The notes under the pieces were generated by a model. The model saw only the letters and a program-made list of their open reading frames with translations. It had not been told where the DNA came from and did not search any database. Positions 8,331 to 14,168 of a stretch of DNA of 34,614 nt are shown here, in pieces; position 1 is the first letter of the stretch, and each line of letters opens with the position of its first letter. Position numbers and translations under genes: made by a program. Origin of the DNA: Actinomycetes bacterium. Its GTDB lineage: Bacteria > Actinomycetota > Acidimicrobiia > Acidimicrobiales > Acidimicrobilacustridaceae. The stretch covers positions 1-34,614 of the forward strand of contig JAKOVR010000195.1 in the NCBI GenBank assembly GCA_029782025.1, in the 5' to 3' direction.

Positions 8331-10144
8331 CACGGCTCCTGGATCGGCGGCGGGTCGAGGTCGACCACATTCTGCCCAGCATCGACCGGGGGTGGCGACG
8401 GCGGGGCGCCGCCGGCATCCACCACCGGCCCCTTCGGGGGTGCGTGGCCGGACGCGGCGGCGAACGGGCTGTCGGTCCCAGCGGCGACGCCGTCGACGGC
8501 GGCGTGCCGGGCCGGGGCGTGGCCGGACGCGGCAGCGAACCCGCCATCGGCCGGGCTCGACCCGCCGAGGTCGCGGGCGGGGGCGTGACCGCTGGCGGCG
8601 ATGTCGTGCCCGGCGATGCCGTCGAGCCCGGGCCCGCCGGCGTCGCGGGGCAGGTCGGCGCCGCCCGCGTGGTGCCCCGCGAGCAGGTCGGCGCCGCCGA
8701 CGTGGTGCTCGAGGCCGGAGGGGCCGTGGTGCGGGAGCGGTTGGGCGACGTCGTGCACGGGCAGGGGCCGGTCGAGGTGGATGCCTCCGTCGACCGGGCT
8801 GGCGGGCAGATCGGCCGGGCGGGCCGCAGCCAGATCCTTCATGGGGCCGAGCGCCGCCGGTTCGCCGGGGGCCGCCATGGCCCCGCTCTGGTCGGCGGGG
8901 GCCGCCGGCGGAGGGGCGTCCGGCGTCGGGGCGCTGTCCCCGCCGCCCAACCAGCGCTCGACGGTGTCGGCCGGGTGGGTGATGAGATCCTTGGCCCCCT
9001 CGAAGATCTCCGTGGGGTTGATGTGGAACCCGAAGTCGATGCCGAGCTCGATGCCCAGCCCGAGGTCGGCGCTGAAGTCGAAGCCGATGTCATCGGGGCT
9101 GAAGCTGAACCCCCCGCCGGCGTGCACCCCGACCCCGACCCCGACCTCGGCGCCGTAGTGGGCGTCGGTCCCGGCCACGGAGGCGTGCCCTTCGGCGCCG
9201 GCCGAGGCCTTCGCTCCGGCCCCCGCCTCGTAGCTCCCGCTGACGCCGCCCGGCCCGACCTGGCCCTTGGCGCCGGCCTGGGCGTCGGCCGAGGCCTCGG
9301 CGTGGGCCGATCCCCCCACGCTGGCCCCTCCCGCATGGAGTTCCGCCTCGGCCTCTGCGCTGGCATGGGCCGACGCCGACGCACCGACCTCGCCCGAGAC
9401 GCCGTCGGGCCCGGCATGCACCTTGCCGTGGGCTTCGGCGTCGAGCCCGGCCTCGGCGCTGACCGAGCCGCTCCCGCCGAACCGGCCGTCGCCGAACGAC
9501 CCGCCGGCCCCGGCGCTCGCACCGAGGTGGGCGTGGGCCTCGGCCTCGGCGTCGACCCCGCCCGGCCCGCTCGAGGTGCCGGCGCTGGCCCCGGCACTGC
9601 CGTGGACCTCGGCGCCGGCGTAGACGTCGTACCCGTCGCCCTGCTTGTGGGTCACCCATTCCTGCCCGAAGCTGACCTCGGTGGACGCCTGGGGGGACAC
9701 CCCGCCCTTGTCGTCGACCCAGCCCTTGTTCCAGGGCACCGGCACCGGTGGCGGGGTGCCGTCCAACGCCAGGAGGATGGGGATGAACCGCTTCCATTCG
9801 AGGGCGCGGAAGGAGGATCCCTTGCCGGGGGCGGCGTCCGGTGCGGCGTCGACAACCGGGACCACCGGTGCGGGGGCGGCCATCGGATCGAGGCCCTGCT
9901 CGGTCTCGACGGCCACCACCTCGGCCACGAGCGCGTCGTGGTCGCCCTGCATCGTGGTGCCGATCCCGTCGAGCGCGGACAGGACCTGGTAGTAGGCCGC
10001 GCTGGTGATCGGGTCGGCGGCCAGCTCGGTCCCGGCCTTGACCACGTCGAGCTTGATGGCCGACAGCTCGGCCAGGCCGCCCTTGGTGAATCGCGTGACG
10101 CGGCGCAGGTCGTCGGTGTCGATCTTGATGCGGGAATCAGCCAT
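8330..10144 (-). CDS. putative type VII-secreted protein with Ala-x-Ala repeats
   Basis: The 604-residue protein has three parts. Residues 1-90 look like a helical hairpin of WXG100/ESX size without a clear WXG. Residues of about 160-345 alternate small residues with polar ones (for example AEAEAHAHLGASAGAGG and ASASAHASAEAEAELHAGG). They are broken at intervals by GPGGVDAEAEA, GPDGVSGEVGA and GPGGVSGSYEA, suggesting repeated units. About 400-604 is rich in proline, histidine, alanine and aspartate and contains ASGHAPAR or ASGHAPPK three times. No Sec signal or lipobox is present. It sits 36 bases after a WXG-variant gene and is coupled to the DcrB-like gene. Export by the adjacent EccC is inferred from position and from the N-terminal domain. 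The Ala-x-Ala block resembles regions seen in other actinobacterial type VII effectors. No toxin domain is recognised. Confidence 0.8.
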   Translation of the reverse strand: MADSRIKIDTDDLRRVTRFTKGGLAELSAIKLDVVKAGTELAADPITSAAYYQVLSALDGIGTTMQGDHDALVAEVVAVETEQGLDPMAAPAPVVPVVDAAPDAAPGKGSSFRALEWKRFIPILLALDGTPPPVPVPWNKGWVDDKGGVSPQASTEVSFGQEWVTHKQGDGYDVYAGAEVHGSAGASAGTSSGPGGVDAEAEAHAHLGASAGAGGSFGDGRFGGSGSVSAEAGLDAEAHGKVHAGPDGVSGEVGASASAHASAEAEAELHAGGASVGGSAHAEASADAQAGAKGQVGPGGVSGSYEAGAGAKASAGAEGHASVAGTDAHYGAEVGVGVGVHAGGGFSFSPDDIGFDFSADLGLGIELGIDFGFHINPTEIFEGAKDLITHPADTVERWLGGGDSAPTPDAPPPAAPADQSGAMAAPGEPAALGPMKDLAAARPADLPASPVDGGIHLDRPLPVHDVAQPLPHHGPSGLEHHVGGADLLAGHHAGGADLPRDAGGPGLDGIAGHDIAASGHAPARDLGGSSPADGGFAAASGHAPARHAAVDGVAAGTDSPFAAASGHAPPKGPVVDAGGAPPSPPPVDAGQNVVDLDPPPIQEP

Positions 10145-10180
10145 GTCGGGGCTCGATGGGGCGGGGGGTCGGTCGGTGGG

Positions 10181-10432
10181 TCAGGGGGCCGGGGTCTCGG
10201 CCTGGGCCGCCCGTTGGAGCAGGGCCAGGGCCAGCTCGTGCATCTGGGCCGCGACGCGGCGCAGCTCGATCTCCCGGGCGTGCATGGCGGCGCGGTAGCG
10301 ATCGGCCTTGGCGCACGACCACACCACCCCTTCGGCGTTGGCCGTGATCCGGCGACCGATGTAGATCAGGTCGTCGGCCCGCTGGTCGAGCGTGCGGGCC
10401 AGCGCCCGGAGGGTGGTGGGGTCGGCAGCCAT
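10181..10432 (-). CDS. WXG100-like ESX protein, W-S-C variant
   Basis: This 83-residue helical protein has two predicted helices around a turn at residues 36-41, where the WXG position reads W38-S39-C40 instead of WxG. The following AKADRYR matches the helix start seen after WXG motifs. There is no signal peptide. It lies 13 bases after the canonical WXG100 gene, so the two may form the usual heterodimer exported by EccC. The start at ATG 10432 is the only good choice, and no strong Shine-Dalgarno site precedes it. The missing glycine and the cysteine in the turn are unusual. Confidence 0.8.
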   Translation of the reverse strand: MAADPTTLRALARTLDQRADDLIYIGRRITANAEGVVWSCAKADRYRAAMHAREIELRRVAAQMHELALALLQRAAQAETPAP

Positions 10433-10445
10433 GGTGCCCGTCGGG

Positions 10446-10709
10446 TCAGGACCCGGCCTTGATGAGCGCGTCGCGGCGGCGGCTCACCTCGGCCCCGGCC
10501 TCGCTCAGCTGCTGCTGGAGCTTCTGGAGCATGGGCTCGAACTCGCTCTGCCACGACTCGCGGAACCGCGCCGCGGCGGGGCCCTCCCAGTAGGTGTTGG
10601 AGAGCTGCGATCGGATGGTGGTGGTGAGCTCCCCCACCATGCCGGACTCGCGGTCGAATGTGGCCTTCAGGGATGCGAGCTGCTCGAGCTCGCCGCCGAT
10701 TGCTGGCAT
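10446..10709 (-). CDS. WXG100 family type VII secretion protein
   Basis: The 87-residue product has the classic WXG100 size and layout: a first helix, then Y40-W41-E42-G43 in the turn, then a second helix beginning PAAARFRESW. A strong GGAGGT ribosome site lies six bases before ATG 10709. It is probably exported as a helical hairpin through the FHA-EccC system and may pair with the W-S-C protein just downstream. No YxxxD/E export motif is evident at its C-terminus, so that signal may be on the partner or be absent. Confidence 0.92.
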   Translation of the reverse strand: MPAIGGELEQLASLKATFDRESGMVGELTTTIRSQLSNTYWEGPAAARFRESWQSEFEPMLQKLQQQLSEAGAEVSRRRDALIKAGS

Positions 10710-10736
10710 GGTGCACCTCCGGGTGCGTGGGGTCGG

Positions 10737-10752
10737 GACCGGCGGGCCGGTC
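10737..10752. other. short hairpin in the WXG100 upstream region
   Basis: GACCGG and CCGGTC form a 6-bp stem around a CGGG loop, 28 bases upstream of the WXG100 start. It could attenuate read-through from the gene before it or shape the leader of the WXG100 mRNA. The rest of the 172-base gap (10710-10881) holds the tandem repeat at 10815-10830. Confidence 0.35.
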
Positions 10753-10814
10753 AGGGGCTCTGGTGGGACGATCGCCGGGTGGGCGGTCGCCGCAGCGAAC
10801 GCGGGCGGACGGGC

Positions 10815-10830
10815 GGCGTGACGGCGTGAC
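10815..10830. repeat. tandem 8-base direct repeat, regulatory candidate
   Basis: GGCGTGAC occurs twice in direct tandem in the non-coding gap before the WXG100 gene. Head-to-tail octamers in a promoter region can be binding sites for a response regulator. A chance repeat cannot be ruled out in DNA this GC-rich. Confidence 0.3.
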
Positions 10831-10881
10831 GCCCCGTCGTGTCCTTGACATCGGTCACACCCCGCGCCGGAGGACGGGCGG

Positions 10882-11100
10882 TCACGGCCGGCTCCCGAGG
10901 GCGAGCGCCACCCGCGTCCAGATGGCGTCGAGGTCGAAGCGGGACGGCTGGTCGGGGTCGCCGTCGCCGCCGAAGCCGCCGGCCCGGGCGATCAGCGCGT
11001 CGAGCACGGCCCCGACCTCGTCGAGGGCGGTGGCGCCCTCGTCGGCGTAGGCCCGGAGCTCCTCGAGCAGGGCCACCCGCGGGTCGGTGCCGTCGCTCAC
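10882..11100 (-). CDS. 72-residue hypothetical protein of the secretion locus
   Basis: The protein begins at GTG 11100 (MSDGTDPRVALLEELRAYAD). The reading frame extends further upstream, but that extension is arginine-rich and out of keeping with the neighbours. The start overlaps the stop of the EspG-like gene by four bases (GTGA), so translation is coupled. The N-terminal half is a predicted amphipathic helix pair (about residues 8-42). A glycine-rich loop and a tail with FDLDAIWTRVALALGSRP follow. No family is recognised. Its size, coupling and position suggest an accessory factor for the EspG-like protein or the WXG100 pair. Confidence 0.72.
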   Translation of the reverse strand: MSDGTDPRVALLEELRAYADEGATALDEVGAVLDALIARAGGFGGDGDPDQPSRFDLDAIWTRVALALGSRP

Positions 11101-12005
11101 GCCACCTCCGGCAGGAAGGAGAACAGCTCGGCGGCGATCGCCTCGGCGTCGACGGGACCGACGGTGACGGGGACGGCGGCGAGCGAGGGATCGAGCCCCG
11201 GGTCGAGCTGGTCGCCCGGGTGGTCGTCGGGGACGCCGCCGGAGGACGGGGGCGACGGCAATCCGAGGTCGGCGAAGGGCTGATCGATCGTCGGCACCTG
11301 CCACAGTCCGGCGGGGCCGGCGTCGAGCCAGGCCAGCTCCCCGCCGGCGAGGGTGGTGGGGCCGGTCCGGTGGGTGACCCGCACGGCGACGGTCGACCCG
11401 CCGGCGACGAGGGCATCGGCGAAGGCGTCGGCATCGATGTCGGCCACCTTCTCGTCCCGCAGGGCCCGGACGGCGGCCGCCCGGTCGCCAGCGGCCGCGG
11501 CGACCCGGGCCCGGTGGAGGGCCTGGTAGGGCACGGTGAACGCCTCGGCGTCGGGCCGGCGGCGCCGGACCAGCGGCGCTGTCCGGGCGATGCGGGCCAG
11601 CAGGTCCTCGGTGGCGAACGGGGTGAGGCGGTGCAGGCCGTCCTCTTCGCGGTGCTCGACCGAGGCGTAGGGCACGGCGAAGCAGCGCAGGTCGAGGGGC
11701 GCAGGGCCGGCGACGTGGAGCCGGGCCACGAGGGCGGCCCCGCCCACGATGTCGAGGAGCCCCCGCACCACCGTCGGCACCGCCGGCTCCGCCGCCGTCC
11801 CCACCACGGCGCCGCGGGCCCGCAGCGACCGCAGGGCGGTGTCGAGGACGGCCGGGCGCTCGGCCAGGCGGACGTGGGCCAGCGGGTTGGGGCCGAGGAA
11901 CGGCACGGCGGTGCCGGTGAGGCGGGCGAGGACGACCAGCTCCTCGACGCCGAAGCAGATCGAGCGCTCCCGATCGGGTTCGACCACCGCAGCCGGATCG
12001 CTCAT
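11097..12005 (-). CDS. EspG-like type VII secretion chaperone (tentative)
   Basis: The 302-residue protein is cytoplasmic, with no signal peptide or membrane helix. Its start (FGVEELVVLARLTG, then LARL...P and a helix ending LRARGAVV) and its later strands (TVAVRVTHRT, ELAWLDAGPAGLWQVP) follow the general order seen in EspG proteins, which bind PE/PPE or related ESX substrates in the cytosol. Length also fits (EspG about 250-300). No full-length match can be shown here, so the call is tentative. The start is ATG 12005, because a -10 box lies seven bases upstream. A longer frame upstream is rejected as an arginine-rich shadow. It is the first gene of the leftward secretion operon. Confidence 0.6.
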   Translation of the reverse strand: MSDPAAVVEPDRERSICFGVEELVVLARLTGTAVPFLGPNPLAHVRLAERPAVLDTALRSLRARGAVVGTAAEPAVPTVVRGLLDIVGGAALVARLHVAGPAPLDLRCFAVPYASVEHREEDGLHRLTPFATEDLLARIARTAPLVRRRRPDAEAFTVPYQALHRARVAAAAGDRAAAVRALRDEKVADIDADAFADALVAGGSTVAVRVTHRTGPTTLAGGELAWLDAGPAGLWQVPTIDQPFADLGLPSPPSSGGVPDDHPGDQLDPGLDPSLAAVPVTVGPVDAEAIAAELFSFLPEVA

Positions 12006-12012
12006 GGCCGGC

Positions 12013-12018
12013 ACCTTA
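12013..12018 (-). promoter_or_regulatory. -10 box of the EspG-like gene (leaderless)
   Basis: Minus-strand TAAGGT is followed by seven bases (GCCGGCC) and ATG 12005. This geometry puts the transcription start at or next to the start codon. There is no Shine-Dalgarno site. It probably drives the leftward secretion operon. Confidence 0.5.
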
Positions 12019-12126
12019 CGCCCTCGCCCGCCCGCCGGGGACGGGCGGGAGGCGGCCCCCGCCGGCACGCGCGACAATGCGACGGCGGGGGCGGACCGCC
12101 TCCCGCGGCACCCGAGGTGGAGAACC

Positions 12127-13551
12127 ATGCAACGACTCACCGGACTCGACGCGACCTTCCTCTACATGGAGAGCCCGACGTCGCTGATGCACGTCGCCAG
12201 CCTGATGGTGCTCGACCCGGCCGACGCGCCCGGCGGGTTCGACTTCACCAAGCTGCGCGACCTCTACGCCTCACGGCTGCACCTCGCCCCGCCGTTCCGC
12301 CGGCGCCTGGTCGAGGTGCCCTTCGGGCTCAACCACCCCGTGTGGATCGAGGACCCGGACTTCGACCTCGACTGGCACCTCCGCCACATCGCCGTCCCGC
12401 AGCCCGGCACGATGGCCGAGCTCAGCGAGCTGGTCGGCCACCTCGTCGCCATGCCGCTCGACCGCAACCGGCCGCTGTGGGAGGCCTGGCTGATCGAAGG
12501 CCTGGAGGACGGCCACGTGGCCGTCCTCACCAAGGTCCACCACGCCGCCATCGACGGGGCGTCGGGCGAGGAGCTCATGGTGGCCCTGCTCGACCTCACC
12601 GCCGAGGGCGACGACAAGGGTGAGCCCGAGGAGGCGTGGGTGCCCGACCGGGTGCCGACCGACACCGAGCTGGTGGCCTACGCCATGGCCAGCCTGGCCC
12701 AGACACCGGTGCGGGCGGTCAAGACCGTGCGCCGCACCGTGGAGGCGGCCCTGCGCATCCGCACCGCCAACCGCCAGCCCGATGTCACCCCCCCACCGGC
12801 CCCGTTCAGCGCGCCGGCCACGTCGTTCAACGCCGCGCTGTCGCCCCACCGCAGCCTCGGCACCGCCACCCTCTCGCTGACCGACGCCAAGATCGTGAAG
12901 AACGCGTTCGGCGTGAAGGTCAACGACGTGGTGCTGGCGCTGTGCGCCGGTGCGCTGCGCCACTACTTCGACACCCTCGGGGAGGACCTCGCCGGCCCGT
13001 TGGTGGCGATGGTCCCGATCTCGGTGCGCACCGACGAGCTCAAGGGCGCGATGGGCAACCAGGTGGCGTCGGCCCTGGCCACGCTGGCCACCGACATCGA
13101 CGACCCGGCCGAGCGCCTCCGCGTGATCCACGAGGGGATGAACCACGCCAAGGTCCAGCAGGACGCGATCGGGGCCGACACGCTCCAGAACTGGGTCGAG
13201 TTCGCCGCCCCGGCGGTGTTCGGCAGCGCCATGCGCCTCTACTCCCGCACCCGCATGGCCGACCGCCACCGGCCGCTGTTCAACGTCACCATCTCCAACG
13301 TGCCCGGCCCACCGTTCCCGCTCTACCTGGCCGGCGCCCGCCTCGTGGCCAGCTACCCCATCGGCCCGATCTTCGACGGCGGCGGGCTCAACATGACCGT
13401 GATGAGCTACCTCGACAGCCTCGACTTCGGACTCAACGCCTGCCCCGAGCTGATCCCCCGGGTCGACCTCCTCGCCGAGGGCCTGCACCTCGCCCTGGCC
13501 GACCTGAAGAAGGCGGCCGACGCCCTGCTGGCGACCGGCTCCAACGGGTGA
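12127..13551 (+). CDS. wax ester synthase/diacylglycerol acyltransferase (WS/DGAT)
   Basis: The 474-residue enzyme is a typical actinobacterial WS/DGAT that would transfer acyl groups from acyl-CoA to diacylglycerol or fatty alcohol, making storage triacylglycerol or wax ester. It begins with the family signature MQRLTGLDATFLYMES. The catalytic HHxxxDG motif is H138, H139, D143, G144. Later landmarks are NDVVLALCAGALRHY and NVTISNVPGP. AGGTGG precedes ATG 12127. Upstream in-frame codons are an arginine-rich shadow, so this start is preferred. The gene is divergent from the secretion operon and converges on the lipoprotein at 13564 with only 12 bases between the stop codons. No other lipid gene is adjacent. 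Confidence 0.95.
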   Translation: MQRLTGLDATFLYMESPTSLMHVASLMVLDPADAPGGFDFTKLRDLYASRLHLAPPFRRRLVEVPFGLNHPVWIEDPDFDLDWHLRHIAVPQPGTMAELSELVGHLVAMPLDRNRPLWEAWLIEGLEDGHVAVLTKVHHAAIDGASGEELMVALLDLTAEGDDKGEPEEAWVPDRVPTDTELVAYAMASLAQTPVRAVKTVRRTVEAALRIRTANRQPDVTPPPAPFSAPATSFNAALSPHRSLGTATLSLTDAKIVKNAFGVKVNDVVLALCAGALRHYFDTLGEDLAGPLVAMVPISVRTDELKGAMGNQVASALATLATDIDDPAERLRVIHEGMNHAKVQQDAIGADTLQNWVEFAAPAVFGSAMRLYSRTRMADRHRPLFNVTISNVPGPPFPLYLAGARLVASYPIGPIFDGGGLNMTVMSYLDSLDFGLNACPELIPRVDLLAEGLHLALADLKKAADALLATGSNG

Positions 13552-13563
13552 CCCGAGCGACGG

Positions 13564-14061
13564 TCAGAGGCAGTTCTTCTTCCAGTAGGCGTCGAGGTTG
13601 TTCGCCGCCTTGGCCTGATCGGCCGAGTCGGTGGTGGCCAGCGTGCCGTCGACCGCCTTCTTGAGCAGGGCCAGCGTGAGGTCGACATCGGCCACCAGCT
13701 CGGGCACCTTGGTCTTCAGGTCGCCGCCGGCGGTGACGGTGGCCTGGTAGAGGTCCTGCTGCTTGCCCTTCTCGGCCATCCCGGTGTTGAAGCCGGCCTG
13801 CTGGAACCGGTAGAGGGCGAGGCACGGGTCGGTCGTCTTGAACGTGGACGTCGGCCCGCCGGCACCGGCGGTGGTGGTGGAGGGCGCGCCAGGGAGGGAC
13901 GACCCGGCCGGAAGGGAGGGACCGCCGAGCGGGCTGGTCTTGGACCCGCCCGACGAGCAGGCCGACAGCAGCACCGCCGGGACGGCGAGGATCACGGCGA
14001 GGACGGGCGTGGCGCCTCGGGAACGGCGGACGGGGCGGGGTGCGGGCGGCGCGGGGGTCAC
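13564..14061 (-). CDS. small lipoprotein, paralog 1 of 3
   Basis: This 165-residue protein starts at GTG 14061, with a basic n-region, a hydrophobic segment and lipobox LSAC (Cys35), so it is probably anchored outside the membrane. A Ser/Gly/Thr-rich spacer follows, then a mature domain of about 90 residues that starts with DPCLALYRF and ends with LDAYWKKNCL. The paired cysteines near each end may form a disulphide. The same domain is in the lipoproteins at 20135 and 24892. The shared pattern is AD-hydrophobic-D, then a KK pair, and an aromatic residue a few positions before the last Cys. An alternative GTG at 14097 would add 12 residues and lacks promoter support. It is divergent from the acyltransferase at 14169. 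Function is unknown. Confidence 0.85.
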   Translation of the reverse strand: MTPAPPAPRPVRRSRGATPVLAVILAVPAVLLSACSSGGSKTSPLGGPSLPAGSSLPGAPSTTTAGAGGPTSTFKTTDPCLALYRFQQAGFNTGMAEKGKQQDLYQATVTAGGDLKTKVPELVADVDLTLALLKKAVDGTLATTDSADQAKAANNLDAYWKKNCL

Positions 14062-14069
14062 AGTCGGGC

Positions 14070-14075
14070 AGTCTA
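14070..14075 (-). promoter_or_regulatory. -10 box of lipoprotein 1 (leaderless)
   Basis: Minus-strand TAGACT is followed by eight bases and GTG 14061. The box and the spacing are the same as those in front of eccC (TAGACT, eight bases, GTG). No Shine-Dalgarno site is seen. Confidence 0.5.
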
Positions 14076-14117
14076 TTGCCGCCACGGCTCCGCTCACGCC
14101 GGCCCTCGACCGGCCGG

Positions 14118-14123
14118 TACCAT
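14118..14123 (+). promoter_or_regulatory. -10 box of acyltransferase A
   Basis: TACCAT lies 45 bases upstream of ATG 14169 and would give a leader of about 40 bases. No good Shine-Dalgarno site is visible in that leader. It shares a short divergent region with the lipoprotein 1 promoter. Confidence 0.35.
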
Positions 14124-14168
14124 GCGGGGCCCCCTGCGTCAGGGCGGCGACGAGCCCTCCCCCGATCC

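Noticed and set aside
8444..10462. 672-codon open frame antisense to the putative secreted protein
   Set aside because: It is a shadow of a repeat-rich, high-GC gene. The minus-strand frame has ESX-type context and a coupled downstream gene.
10840..10870. CRP-like TGTGA-N6-TCA site upstream of the WXG100 gene
   Set aside because: Only the left half matches well and the right half is poor, so it was not listed as a site.
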